A DNA stretch of 64,000 bases from Splendidivirga corallicola (GTDB taxonomy: Bacteria > Bacteroidota > Bacteroidia > Cytophagales > Cyclobacteriaceae). The notes below the pieces were generated by a model. That model did no database searches and had not been told where the DNA came from. It saw nothing but the letters and a program-made list of their open reading frames with translations. Positions 25,559 through 34,233 of this stretch are shown piece by piece (position 1 is the first letter of the stretch; each line of letters opens with the position of its first letter). A program made the translations under genes and the position numbers. The stretch covers positions 1 to 64,000 of the forward strand of contig JAUJEA010000018.1 of the NCBI GenBank assembly GCA_030442035.1, in the 5' to 3' direction.

Positions 25559-26044
25559 TTATTTCTTAATAATTTTAAAAGTTTTTATATCAACGCCATC
25601 ACGGAAGACTTTCAAAAAATATACAGAAGATGGTAAACGCCTGGTGACAATGGATTTAGTGCCATTCACAAAAGTGTCACCCAGTAATAATTTACCTTGC
25701 AAGTCATACAATCCGTAGGTCCATTCATTGTCATTAAAATTTTCAATCTTAACATTTAGCCTATTACTGGTAGGGTTTGGATAAGCAGTTAGTCCAAATT
25801 CTATGTTAGCAACATTAATTCCTGTTACTACCGAAATTTCATATGCCTGTTGAACGCCCTGATTGATCGCACCTTCAGGTGTCTTTTCTATGGTGAATAC
25901 CAACTGCCCTACGGAATAACTGATAGATCCATCGTTACTTGAGATATCTCCTCCCGTGATGTTGATAGATTGTTGAGCGTGCACTTCCGATGCCCAAAGA
26001 CTCAGAATAAATAACACACCAATACCATGATTTAAAATTTTCAT
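25559..26044 (-). CDS. Small secreted protein with type IX secretion sorting domain
   Basis: A 161-residue protein from the ATG ending at 26044; an upstream in-frame start would add 12 residues in front of the signal peptide. Signal peptide residues 1-23 (ends EVHAQ). A short N-terminal module follows with GGDISSNDGSISYSVGQLVF. The type A sorting domain occupies the last ~75 residues: FGLTAYPNPTSNRLNVKI, the LYDLQGKLL block, and the terminal basic KTFKIIKK. The module with GG-x-S-x-x-G-S-x-S-Y-S-V-G-Q is frequent in T9SS cargo. It is paired with the repeat protein gene 5 bp downstream. Confidence 0.88.
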   Translation of the reverse strand: MKILNHGIGVLFILSLWASEVHAQQSINITGGDISSNDGSISYSVGQLVFTIEKTPEGAINQGVQQAYEISVVTGINVANIEFGLTAYPNPTSNRLNVKIENFNDNEWTYGLYDLQGKLLLGDTFVNGTKSIVTRRLPSSVYFLKVFRDGVDIKTFKIIKK

Positions 26045-26653
26045 ACATTCCTTTATTAAGCTAAAAAATACAGATCTCATTCATCCTTTTCATTAAGGAT
26101 GATCCCATTAAAATAATATATTTTGTTACTTCAAGCTTTTCGCTGGTAATCAAAAAATAAGCTTGAATTTAGCCAATATTTCTGACAAAAAACAAATAAT
26201 GTTGAACATTCAATACGTTTGTCAAGATTTGATTATACTTGTCAAAAATCCTCCTGAAAGACAAAAATAATACTATACTGCCCTTAGAAATATAGCTGAT
26301 CTTAAAGTAATATACTTGAAACGAACAACTCCTTAACAGATCAATGGCTGGTGACCGAAAGCTTTGGAATAAGCAAGCAGTTGATTAAATCAAATATACT
26401 TTCAGGAATAACAGAAACAGCAAAATAACTATTTTGAAAACAAATCTTTGTGCATTTTTTCTGACCCGCTTATCATAAACAAATTCATGTCCTCGCACGG
26501 TCAAAGCAGCTTTATGGAATTTCATAAATCTGGTAGTAATTTTGGTTGGTGCAAAATAAAGTAATAATCAATAGAATTAAAAAGGTTTTGTGAAATTCAG
26601 GGTAGCTTAATATCCATCTGTTTAATTTATAAGAAGGCAAATCAGGAATAACT
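26045..26653. other. Divergent intergenic region, no gene
   Basis: AT-rich spacer between the minus-strand T9SS gene and the plus-strand oxidoreductase. It contains a 9-bp inverted repeat TTCAAGCTT (26130-26138) / AAGCTTGAA (26159-26167) that could be an operator or hairpin for the minus-strand pair. No convincing promoter boxes were found. Confidence 0.5.
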
Positions 26654-27721
26654 ATGCAAAAAGAATTAAATGTATTAGTAGTGGGATGCGGCAACATGGG
26701 AGCCTCCCATGCCCGGGCTTATCATTCACTTCCCGGGTATAGAATAGTTGGATTGGTCAGTCGAGGACCTGAAAGTCGTGAACGATTAAACCAGGAACTT
26801 GGTGGAGATATTCCAACGTTTGGTCAATATGATGAGGCGCTTGAGCTCACCAAACCGGATATTGTCTCTATCAATACTTACCCTGAAACCCATGCAGCAT
26901 ATGCAAAAAAAGCATTGCATGCAGGTGCACATTTGTTCATTGAAAAACCTTTGGCACTCACCGTGGAAGAGGCACAGGAAATAGTCGATCTTGTAAAAAA
27001 GGTGAATAAAAAAATGGTAGTTGGCTATATTTTAAGAGTACATCCAGCCTGGAAAAAATTCATTGAAACTGCCCAAACATTGGGTAAACCCCTGGTAATG
27101 CGGATGAATCTGAATCAACAAAGTTCCGAGCAAAACTGGCTAACACACAAAAACCTGATGCAATCCATGTCGCCAATTGTTGATTGTGGCGTTCACTACG
27201 TTGACGTAATGTGTCAAATGACACGATCCAAACCTGTTAGGGTCAGTGCTATCGGGGCCAAGCTGACTGAAGAAATTCGTCCTGACATGTACAACTATGG
27301 TCAGCTGCAGGTGACATTTGAGGATGGCTCAATAGGTTGGTATGAAGCAGGTTGGGGACCAATGATGAGCGAAACAGCATTTTTTATTAAGGATGTAATT
27401 GGTCCGAAAGGAAGTATTAGTATTGTGGACAGACCAAAAGAAGAATCCCAGGATATCGACAGTCACACACAGACAGGTTGCCTTCAGCTACACCATGGGG
27501 CCTTAAATGAACAGGGCAAGTTCATTAAACAGGATGAATTCATAGATACCTCCGATGAGCCGGATCATGATGCACTTTGCCAGCTTGAACAGGAATTTCT
27601 GTTGAGAGCCATTCAAAAGGATATTGATTTATCTGATCATATGGAAGATGCCGTAAACAGTCTGCGGATCGTCCTGGCCGCTGATGAGTCCTTCAAAACA
27701 GGAAAGGTAGTGGAACTTTGA
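26654..27721 (+). CDS. Gfo/Idh/MocA family oxidoreductase
   Basis: A 355-residue NAD(P)-dependent sugar or inositol dehydrogenase-like enzyme. It has an N-terminal Rossmann domain with GCGNMG at 11-16, the family motif EKPLA from 97, and the C-terminal alpha/beta domain with SPIVDCGVHYVDVM (about 176-189), where the His is the usual catalytic position. It is normal in length and stands alone. The substrate cannot be told from sequence. Confidence 0.88.
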   Translation: MQKELNVLVVGCGNMGASHARAYHSLPGYRIVGLVSRGPESRERLNQELGGDIPTFGQYDEALELTKPDIVSINTYPETHAAYAKKALHAGAHLFIEKPLALTVEEAQEIVDLVKKVNKKMVVGYILRVHPAWKKFIETAQTLGKPLVMRMNLNQQSSEQNWLTHKNLMQSMSPIVDCGVHYVDVMCQMTRSKPVRVSAIGAKLTEEIRPDMYNYGQLQVTFEDGSIGWYEAGWGPMMSETAFFIKDVIGPKGSISIVDRPKEESQDIDSHTQTGCLQLHHGALNEQGKFIKQDEFIDTSDEPDHDALCQLEQEFLLRAIQKDIDLSDHMEDAVNSLRIVLAADESFKTGKVVEL

Positions 27722-27766
27722 CAAGGTCAGAAAAGTAAGTTCTTTATTTGCAATACTAAAGATCCC

Positions 27767-28921
27767 TCACTCTTTCAAATTATCATACAAAACATTCAAT
27801 AGGGTATGTTTATCACTATCTCCGGTGTATTGCCAGAACATGACTCCTGAGAGTCCTTTCTCCTGTAAATAATCAATTTTAATTTTGAAAGACTTGGGGT
27901 CATCGTAAGTTACAAATTCCTTCTTTTCGGCATTCCACAGATAAGGTACTTTGGCTGATTCATCCCAAAACCTTTTATAACCCTGTTGATCAATAAGTTC
28001 TCTTTCTAATTTATTATAACTATAACCTCCACCCTCTCCAGTTGAGGTTTGATATAATCCATTTGTACCTTCATTTTCAACGCCGGTCCAATATCGTCCA
28101 TAAAATGGTAATCCTAAAACCAATTTCTCTTTGGGAATTCCAGCAGCCATGTGCTCATCTACTGCTGCCGATACACTTCTCTTATAACCATTTTGATCAT
28201 GCTCAGAATAGAATAAATTGGCATGATGACCAGTATTTGGAGCCCAGGCGCCATGAAAATCATAGGTCATAATGTTTATAAAATCCAGGTATTTCTGAGC
28301 AGTTGCCAAATCGGTATTATCCAGATAATTTTGATTTGCCCCCGTGGCGATGGTCAATAAATAATGTTTTTCATTGGAAACTGAATCAAGTTTTTCTCTT
28401 ATCAATTTCAATATGGCTGTAAAATTCTCCTTGTCTTCGGGTCTGAATACATTTCCATTTCCTATCTGCCCCGGATATTCCCAGTCCAGATCTACCCCAT
28501 CCAAATTATATTTCAGCATGAAGTCGATAGCACTATTGGCAAAAATATTTCTGGAAGTTTCTGTCAGTACGGCATCTGAAAAATTCCCTGACCAAGACCA
28601 GCCTCCTACAGAGATCAATATCTGAAGTGCCGGATTTACTAACTTCAATTGATTAAGTCGTTCCAAATTTGCCGGATCTGCTTCATTTCCTAGAACAACC
28701 TTTCCGTCGATCACATTGGCAAAGGCATAGTTTATATGCGTTACTTTCGAGGCCAATTCATCATTACTCCCCCAATCGCTATCCCCTCCATGAACATAAG
28801 CGATTATTTTATAGCCATCAGGATCAGCATTCTTATTGGATTCCGATACCTGATCCTTTTCCTTTTGGTTGCAGCTAAATACTGCAATTAGGAGGACTGA
28901 TGTAACGAGTATTCTTGTCAT
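27767..28921 (-). CDS. GH18 chitinase-like lipoprotein
   Basis: A 384-residue protein if the start is the ATG at 28919-28921, chosen because it gives a lipoprotein signal (AVFSC, Cys17). A longer frame extends upstream. The TIM-barrel shows YVHGG near 42-46, ISVGGWSWSG at 103-112 and the GH18 catalytic motif DGVDLDWEYP at 141-150, with Glu148 as the acid. Substrate residues MTYDFHG (about 220) and a C-terminal MFWQYTGD are also typical. It would cleave chitin or related beta-1,4-GlcNAc polymers at the cell surface. No PUL-type neighbours. Confidence 0.9.
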   Translation of the reverse strand: MTRILVTSVLLIAVFSCNQKEKDQVSESNKNADPDGYKIIAYVHGGDSDWGSNDELASKVTHINYAFANVIDGKVVLGNEADPANLERLNQLKLVNPALQILISVGGWSWSGNFSDAVLTETSRNIFANSAIDFMLKYNLDGVDLDWEYPGQIGNGNVFRPEDKENFTAILKLIREKLDSVSNEKHYLLTIATGANQNYLDNTDLATAQKYLDFINIMTYDFHGAWAPNTGHHANLFYSEHDQNGYKRSVSAAVDEHMAAGIPKEKLVLGLPFYGRYWTGVENEGTNGLYQTSTGEGGGYSYNKLERELIDQQGYKRFWDESAKVPYLWNAEKKEFVTYDDPKSFKIKIDYLQEKGLSGVMFWQYTGDSDKHTLLNVLYDNLKE

Positions 28922-29085
28922 CTTTTTATTGGGAAAACGTTCGTACAAAAAGACAAATTCAAAAATGAATGCCCTTAGAAACTTTCTTGGCAGGGCTGTA
29001 TAGTATTTGGAAGAAAAAAGACCCAACATATTGCTGAGTCTAATTATCATATTAATTCGTCTTCAATGACTTTGACCCTTACTGC

Positions 29086-29613
29086 TCAATCTGCATCTTC
29101 AATAATCACTCCCGAAGCTTCAAAGACTATTTCTTCCTTCGGATCTGTAATCGCATCAATTTCTTCCTGTGATTTTCCTGCATCTTTAGCAAAATGCTTC
29201 AGACTTTCCACTGAAGTAACATTCTTTTTCACAATTCCTTCAAAGGTCACCTTTTTACCCTCCATACCTTCTTTTGGAACAAAAAATCCATAATCCTTAA
29301 AGGTAACACGCATCTCATCCTTGTCATCCAATTTAACACTCATCCAGCATCCTTTAACCGCACAGGTTTTCACAATTGTGCTAACTACCTTCACTTCTGC
29401 GGAATCAACTTCCTCCAATTTCTTCGCAAGTTGGTCAGTAGTGACAGCTCCCGAGGCATCGATTTCAGCACCATAGGTTCCCATGATCTTAGCATCGTCT
29501 GTTGCTTCAAGTTTGGAATCCTCCACTCCTTTTGTTTGAGCATTTTCCTTGGAAGCGTTCTGACAAGCTCCCAATAGCAGGATAATACCCGCTAAAAAAA
29601 TTACACTTCTCAT
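29086..29613 (-). CDS. DUF4920 domain lipoprotein
   Basis: A 175-residue lipoprotein: a signal ends LLGAC (about residue 16). The body contains the family hallmarks TIVKTCAVKGCWMSVKL (about 95-111, CxxxGCW) and FVPKEGMEGKKVTFEG (about 129-144), typical of DUF4920. The family's two cysteines may bind metal or form a disulfide. Function is unknown. A good promoter lies upstream (29646-29674, minus strand). Confidence 0.85.
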   Translation of the reverse strand: MRSVIFLAGIILLLGACQNASKENAQTKGVEDSKLEATDDAKIMGTYGAEIDASGAVTTDQLAKKLEEVDSAEVKVVSTIVKTCAVKGCWMSVKLDDKDEMRVTFKDYGFFVPKEGMEGKKVTFEGIVKKNVTSVESLKHFAKDAGKSQEEIDAITDPKEEIVFEASGVIIEDAD

Positions 29614-29645
29614 AATATCATTGATTTATTTGGGTTTAATCTCCA

Positions 29646-29674
29646 CAAAGTTAACTGATATGTCGAATTGCCAA
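29646..29674 (-). promoter_or_regulatory. Promoter for the DUF4920 gene
   Basis: On the minus strand: TTG (29674-29672), 18-bp spacer, TAACTTTG (29653-29646), matching TAnnTTTG. The start codon is 32 bp downstream. Confidence 0.6.
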
Positions 29675-29781
29675 AATGAGCTTAATCAGCCAACCAAAAT
29701 AATTATTTGGTCATTGACAGCAAATCGCAAGATTGTGAATGCGGTTTTAAGCAGAAATAAACGCTTTTATTTCGTTCAATT

Positions 29782-30705
29782 TTATATCTCATTTAATTTA
29801 TGATGCAACAAATTGCAAATTGATTTGACTTCCAGTCCCTTACTTTGTTGCTGAAATACATTGGGGTGAGTATCCGTACAAGTGATGGATTTAAATAGGT
29901 TCTCATTTTTGATCCTGGTCAGGGCATTGGCGCTAAATAAACCATGGGTAGTGATTACATGGAGTTCCTCTGCTCCGGCTTCTTTATAGGCCCTTCCCGC
30001 GCTTATCAGTGACCCTCCCGTTCTGATCATATCATCATATATGACTACATTTTTATTCTTTACATCAGCGCTAATAGAAGTGATCTCCGTTTTGTCTCCG
30101 CTTAGTCTCCTTTTAAAAACGAAAGCTGCACTTACACCTAAATCATTAGCCAAGGACTCTACCCATTTCGCCCTTCCTGCATCAGTACAGCCCAAAACAA
30201 AATCTTCCCCTCCCTTTTCTCTCGCTGTATCAAGTATTATAGGTTTACAGTATACATGTATGGGCACAACAGCACCCTCGAAATAATGCGGCAATCCTTC
30301 CGAATGCAGATCGAGAAAAATGAATCTATTTCTTTGACTGGTCTGGGGTAAAGAAGAGAAGAGGCTTGCCCTGGTTTTGGCTGTAACAATTTCACCTGGT
30401 TTTACTGCACGTTCCATTGTGGAATAACCAAAATACGGCATGATCACCGTAAGTGAAAGCGCTCCGTTTTTTACCAATGCGTATGCCAGATCGTAGAGCT
30501 CCAAGGTATCTTCATCTGAAATGGTTCCTCCAATAACCACCACATTACGACGTCCTATATTGGTCAAAATTCTTTGATAACGTTCACCATCCGGAAATAT
30601 CTTTCGTTCTACTTCTCCCTCTTCATAGTCTCCGGTTTTGATAAGATTTTTCTTGAGATAATCGTAACTATTAATGCTAAAAATAACCTTTGAATTGGGC
30701 CCCAT
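29782..30705 (-). CDS. Divergent ribose-phosphate pyrophosphokinase (PRPP synthetase-like)
   Basis: A 307-residue cytoplasmic protein of two phosphoribosyltransferase-like domains. The PRPP loop reads VVIYDDMIRTGGS at about 222-234 (classic: DDMIDTGGT, so Asp is Arg). The ATP flexible loop is YFGYSTMERAVKPGE at about 96-110, in place of YARQDRK-x-x-PRE. The catalytic region FLDLHSEGL contains the histidine expected in Prs. These substitutions place it in a divergent branch, so it may be a paralogue of the housekeeping Prs. It has its own promoter (30745-30776). Confidence 0.82.
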   Translation of the reverse strand: MGPNSKVIFSINSYDYLKKNLIKTGDYEEGEVERKIFPDGERYQRILTNIGRRNVVVIGGTISDEDTLELYDLAYALVKNGALSLTVIMPYFGYSTMERAVKPGEIVTAKTRASLFSSLPQTSQRNRFIFLDLHSEGLPHYFEGAVVPIHVYCKPIILDTAREKGGEDFVLGCTDAGRAKWVESLANDLGVSAAFVFKRRLSGDKTEITSISADVKNKNVVIYDDMIRTGGSLISAGRAYKEAGAEELHVITTHGLFSANALTRIKNENLFKSITCTDTHPNVFQQQSKGLEVKSICNLLHHKLNEI

Positions 30706-30744
30706 AAAAAATAATTATATAGTTCAGCCATCGATTTGGTGCCT

Positions 30745-30776
30745 CAAATCTACAGGATAATATGCTAAAAATTCAA
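30745..30776 (-). promoter_or_regulatory. Promoter for the PRPP synthetase-like gene
   Basis: Minus strand: TTG (30776-30774), 21-bp spacer, TAGATTTG (30752-30745). The start codon is at 30705. Confidence 0.6.
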
Positions 30777-30815
30777 TGCAATTGTCAAGAAGAGAATTCT
30801 TTTTAGCGTATGTTT

Positions 30816-31505
30816 CTAATAATGCTTATCGATGTAACCCATCACGGCGGCCGTAATCCTATCACAACGTTCAAACCTGAAACCAAATATCTCAATTTCA
30901 CTGATATGATCTTTCAGAAGGTCTTTAAGCATTATTTTAGCTCTATGTAATCGTACCTTCACATTCTCTTCGGAGATGTTTAAACAATCGGCTGTCTCGG
31001 CAACATTGATGCCCTCCACCTCTCGCATCATAAAAACAGTTCTATATTTTTCCGGTAAATGGTCTATAGAATTTTCCAGCAGCTTCTTGATGTTGCTCTT
31101 AATGATCTTTTGTTCTTCATTCTGTTGAGAAATGAACTCACTTTGTTCGGTTTCGAAAAGTTCATTGGAGAGATCAACTGTTCTTTCCCGTTGTTGTTTA
31201 TTTTGTTTGAGCTTGGCCAATGAGGTATTGATAAAAATCTTGGTAAGCCAGGTTGAAAATTTTGCCCTTCCTTTGAACTGATCCAGTTTTTCGAACGCTC
31301 TTATATAAGAATCCTGCATGATATCCTTAACATCAGCCTCGTTTTGCACAAAGGAGCGGGCAATCCTATAAAGTCTTTCGTTGTATTTCCTGATTATCAA
31401 CTCATATAATTCCTTTTGTCCCTCTCTTATCTTGAGAATCACTTCTTCATCCGGAAGGCCTTTAAAGCGAGGTGTTACTGAAATGTTGTTGCTATTATTA
31501 TCCAT
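30816..31505 (-). CDS. ECF-type RNA polymerase sigma factor
   Basis: A 229-residue protein with sigma-70 region 2 (about 38-105: ELIIRKYNERLYRIA, DIMQDSYIRAFEKL) and region 4 (about 140-200: LPEKYRTVFMMREVEGINVAETADCLNISEENVKVRLHRA in pieces). It matches group IV (extracytoplasmic function) sigma factors. About 30 extra C-terminal residues follow region 4, with a Cys (RCDR) and a short acidic/aromatic tail. No anti-sigma gene is adjacent. A 28-bp palindrome lies just upstream (31551-31578) in the divergent gap. Confidence 0.88.
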   Translation of the reverse strand: MDNNSNNISVTPRFKGLPDEEVILKIREGQKELYELIIRKYNERLYRIARSFVQNEADVKDIMQDSYIRAFEKLDQFKGRAKFSTWLTKIFINTSLAKLKQNKQQRERTVDLSNELFETEQSEFISQQNEEQKIIKSNIKKLLENSIDHLPEKYRTVFMMREVEGINVAETADCLNISEENVKVRLHRAKIMLKDLLKDHISEIEIFGFRFERCDRITAAVMGYIDKHY

Positions 31506-31550
31506 ATGTAATTAAGCTCTCCTACTATAGGATCATAACGACAATAAAAA

Positions 31551-31578
31551 GTTACAAAAAATTTGGTGTTTTTGTAAC
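31551..31578. promoter_or_regulatory. Palindrome between the sigma factor and a membrane-protein gene
   Basis: Perfect 10-bp arms GTTACAAAAA (31551-31560) and TTTTTGTAAC (31569-31578) with an 8-bp centre. It lies 46 bp from the sigma gene start and 43 bp from the divergent gene start, so it is a candidate operator for both. No known regulator's site is recognised. Confidence 0.5.
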
Positions 31579-31620
31579 CAATACAATATCCATCTATCCA
31601 ATGGAAAAACCCTAAAACCC

Positions 31621-31962
31621 ATGATTACTATCTCAGTTATTTTATTTGCACTAGCCGCTGTGTTCGGTTTGGTTATTCTATTGAAAATCCTCAAAGGTCA
31701 GGAAACCCCAAAACCAGCAGTTTTTATCCATGGGGCGTTAGCTGCCATAGCTCTGGTACTTTTGCTTATTTTCACTTTAAACAATCCGACCAATGCTCCC
31801 ACACTCAGTCTTGTTTTGTTCATTGTGGCTGCTCTTGGTGGATTTGTCTTGTTCGCCATCGATCTCAAAACTAAAAACCCTCCAAGAGGATTGGCTCTGA
31901 TCCATGCAGGTGCAGCTGTTGTAGGTTTTTTGCTATTACTTTTATTCGTTTTTGGTTCCTGA
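31621..31962 (+). CDS. Small integral membrane protein
   Basis: A 113-residue protein that is almost entirely hydrophobic, with about four TM segments (residues 3-23, 35-55, 62-82 and 92-112) and short charged loops such as KILKGQETPK and DLKTKNPPRG. No family recognised. It is 14 bp before the DUF2231 gene and probably co-transcribed. Confidence 0.75.
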   Translation: MITISVILFALAAVFGLVILLKILKGQETPKPAVFIHGALAAIALVLLLIFTLNNPTNAPTLSLVLFIVAALGGFVLFAIDLKTKNPPRGLALIHAGAAVVGFLLLLLFVFGS

Positions 31963-31976
31963 CTAAAAAATTACTC

Positions 31977-32426
31977 ATGAAGGAATTCTTTAGAGGAAGA
32001 TTCTTGGGCCATCCTATCCATGTGATGTTGATTCATTTTCCTTCTGCCCTGCTACCAATCAGTTGGCTATTTGATTTAATGGCCTTTGTGAACGGTGATA
32101 CAAACTTTGCTTTTGCTGCAACCTATTGTTTGGTGGCTGGAGTAAGCGGAGCCATTTTAGCAGCTATTTTTGGGGCAATAGATTACCTGGCTATTTCACC
32201 AGAACACAAGGCATGGAAGATTGCCTCTTACCATGCCCTCTTTAACGTGGTCTGGCTGGTAGGATTTGTAATCATGACAGGAATAAAACTTAAGATCAAT
32301 GCTGTAGAGCAACAGGTTTCCTTTTTATACTTGCTAGTTTATGGAATTCTTTTAGCTGGTCTGTTTGTCACCAATTATCTTGGCGGAGAGTTGGTTCTCA
32401 GACACAAAATTGGTCAGCGTAATTGA
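31977..32426 (+). CDS. DUF2231 domain membrane protein
   Basis: A 149-residue inner-membrane protein with about four TM helices. It opens with the DUF2231 hallmark GHPIHVMLIHFPSALLP (about 11-27). Histidines in this motif suggest heme or metal binding in some family members, but function is unknown. Short form; the family's longer members fuse to cytochrome or planctomycete modules. Confidence 0.85.
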   Translation: MKEFFRGRFLGHPIHVMLIHFPSALLPISWLFDLMAFVNGDTNFAFAATYCLVAGVSGAILAAIFGAIDYLAISPEHKAWKIASYHALFNVVWLVGFVIMTGIKLKINAVEQQVSFLYLLVYGILLAGLFVTNYLGGELVLRHKIGQRN

Positions 32427-32436
32427 GTATCAATTA

Positions 32437-32475
32437 AGTTAATCTAATAAGGTTCCTGACCTTATTAGATTAACT
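32437..32475. terminator. Long convergent hairpin shared by DUF2231 and yebC
   Basis: Perfect 17-bp arms AGTTAATCTAATAAGGT (32437-32453) and ACCTTATTAGATTAACT (32459-32475) around a 5-nt loop TCCTG. It sits between convergent genes and its right arm includes the last codons and stop of yebC. It lacks a T run on the plus strand, so a bidirectional transcript end or double-strand protective stem is inferred. Confidence 0.65.
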
Positions 32476-33208
32476 CCATCTGGCTTTCTTTAATATCAAT
32501 ATTGTGATATACTTTTTGGACATCATCATCGTCCTCAAGTGCATCAATTAGTTTCATCACTTTTTCAAGGGCTTCATCATCCAATGCAACCAGAGTATTT
32601 GGAATTCTTTGCAGTTCTGCAGATTCTGTCTCAATTTCCAATGTTTCCATTTTCTTTTGAAGATTACCGAAGTCCTCCATAGCACAGGTAACGTTATAAT
32701 AGCCTTCGGAAATTTCCACTTCCTCTGCACCGCCATCAATCAATTCCAGCTCAAACTCATCTTTATCAACATCCACAAGTTCTTTAAAGGTGAATACCCC
32801 TAACCGGTCAAAAATAAATTCCAACGAACCATTTGTCCCCAGGCTTCCTCCATATTTTGAGAAAGCCGCTCTCACCGAAGAGACTGTCCTATTCAAGTTA
32901 TCTGTAGTGCATTCTACAAATACCGCTACACCGTTAGATGCATATCCTTCATAAGTGGTTTCTATATAGTTCGCTGCATCAGCGCCCGAACCTTTCTTAA
33001 TAGCCCTTTCAATAGTATCCTTAGGCATATTAGCCCCTTTGGCATTTTGTATTGCCAACCTAAGTCTGGGATTTCCTTCCGGATCCGGCCCACCTTCCTT
33101 GGAAGCTACCGTTATTTCTTTGATGATCTTGGTAAAAATCTTGCCTCTCTTGGCGTCCTGGGCACCTTTTCTCCTTTTGATATTGGCCCATTTACTATGT
33201 CCTGCCAT
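32465..33208 (-). CDS. yebC: YebC/PmpR-family protein (TACO1-like)
   Basis: A 247-residue cytoplasmic protein, complete. It starts with the invariant AGHSKWANIKRRKGAQDAKRGK and contains GGPDPEGNPRLRLAIQNAKGANMP and YEGYASNGVAVFVE. The family is implicated in relief of ribosome stalling and in transcription regulation. Typical Bacteroidota promoter upstream. Confidence 0.97.
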   Translation of the reverse strand: MAGHSKWANIKRRKGAQDAKRGKIFTKIIKEITVASKEGGPDPEGNPRLRLAIQNAKGANMPKDTIERAIKKGSGADAANYIETTYEGYASNGVAVFVECTTDNLNRTVSSVRAAFSKYGGSLGTNGSLEFIFDRLGVFTFKELVDVDKDEFELELIDGGAEEVEISEGYYNVTCAMEDFGNLQKKMETLEIETESAELQRIPNTLVALDDEALEKVMKLIDALEDDDDVQKVYHNIDIKESQMELI

Positions 33209-33235
33209 ATTCGATGTTTATTCCTTTACAACATT

Positions 33236-33265
33236 CAAAATTAAGTCTTTCCAAAATCAACACAA
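33236..33265 (-). promoter_or_regulatory. Promoter for yebC
   Basis: Minus strand: TTTG with TTG at 33265-33263, 19-bp spacer, TAATTTTG at 33243-33236. The start codon is 28 bp downstream. Confidence 0.65.
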
Positions 33266-33282
33266 AAGCTACTTCCAAATAT

Positions 33283-34152
33283 TTATTTCAGGGCCGGATG
33301 CTTTTGGACAGTATTCCTTCCCTTGTACCAAATATTCAAAACTGCCCCAAGTAAAACTACTACCATACCCAAATAAGTGCCTAAGTTGAAGTGTTCATCA
33401 AACAAAACAAAACCGAAACTTAGCGCATAAATGATCCCTATGTATTTTAAAATAGCCACCTTTGACAACTCCTCTGTCTGATAAGCCCTGGTCATAAAAT
33501 ATTGAGCAAACTGGGTCAGAACACCGATTACTATCAAAAGACCCCATTCTTTAATACCTTGAGGTTGAACCCAAAAGAAAAAAGAGATAATACCTGTAAT
33601 CGGCAGTGTGACCAATGGAAAGTAAAATACTATAACCAATGGATGTTCTGTGGTATTTAGTTTTCTAATAATATTATAAGCTAAACCCGAAAAAAAAGAA
33701 GAAATAACACCAATAATCAGATACAGAAAAGTGAACCTGATGTCAAATCCCTGTATCATGAGGGTGCCAATGAAAGAAGTAATAAAGAATAACCATTGAA
33801 TTGGTTTTACTTTTTCCTTCACGATAAAAATCCCAAGAACGGCAGTAAAAATAGGGGCAAGATATTGTATGGTGGCAGCACTGGCCAGGGGAATTTTCTG
33901 TAGTGTCACAAAATAAAGAATAAGTGCAATAGCACCTGAAAATCCTCTGGCCACCAATATTTTAGGATTATTTCCCCATACGCTTACATGATGATACTTG
34001 AGAACAGTTAAGCTCATTACTAATGATATGATGGATCTGAAAAAAATGATCTCCACTGCTGGAATTCCTGGGAGCAATTTGACGCACACGTTCATCAAAG
34101 CAAAAAAGAAAGAAGCAAAAAGCATGAATCTTACACCACTTGAAAGTTTCAT
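33283..34152 (-). CDS. EamA/DMT-family transporter
   Basis: A 289-residue inner-membrane protein with ten predicted hydrophobic segments and two EamA repeats (first ending near residue 135). The typical FALMNVCVKLLPGIPAVEIIFFR start is present. Substrate unknown; this is the S-adenosylmethionine/drug-metabolite permease superfamily. The start codon is 81 bp from the convergent-type terminator of the upstream nitroreductase gene. Confidence 0.88.
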   Translation of the reverse strand: MKLSSGVRFMLFASFFFALMNVCVKLLPGIPAVEIIFFRSIISLVMSLTVLKYHHVSVWGNNPKILVARGFSGAIALILYFVTLQKIPLASAATIQYLAPIFTAVLGIFIVKEKVKPIQWLFFITSFIGTLMIQGFDIRFTFLYLIIGVISSFFSGLAYNIIRKLNTTEHPLVIVFYFPLVTLPITGIISFFFWVQPQGIKEWGLLIVIGVLTQFAQYFMTRAYQTEELSKVAILKYIGIIYALSFGFVLFDEHFNLGTYLGMVVVLLGAVLNIWYKGRNTVQKHPALK

Positions 34153-34175
34153 TCGAATATTGAGAAAATGTTATA

Positions 34176-34203
34176 TAAAAAATGCCCCTATTGATGATGG
34201 GGC
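34176..34203 (-). terminator. Rho-independent terminator after the nitroreductase gene
   Basis: Minus strand: GCCCC...GGGGC stem (34203-34199 with 34188-34184), 10-nt loop, followed by ATTTTTT. It lies 31 bp beyond the nitroreductase stop at 34234. Confidence 0.75.
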
Positions 34204-34233
34204 TATCTTATCAACCGGTTTGAATTGCAATCG

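Noticed and set aside
29621-29803. 60-codon plus-strand frame between the DUF4920 and PRPP synthetase genes
   Set aside because: Low-complexity composition, no family resemblance and it overlaps the minus-strand promoter of the DUF4920 gene and the end of the next gene.
33039-33389. 116-codon plus-strand frame over the yebC start
   Set aside because: It is antisense to the conserved yebC N-terminus and its promoter, and has no family resemblance. Treated as a shadow frame.
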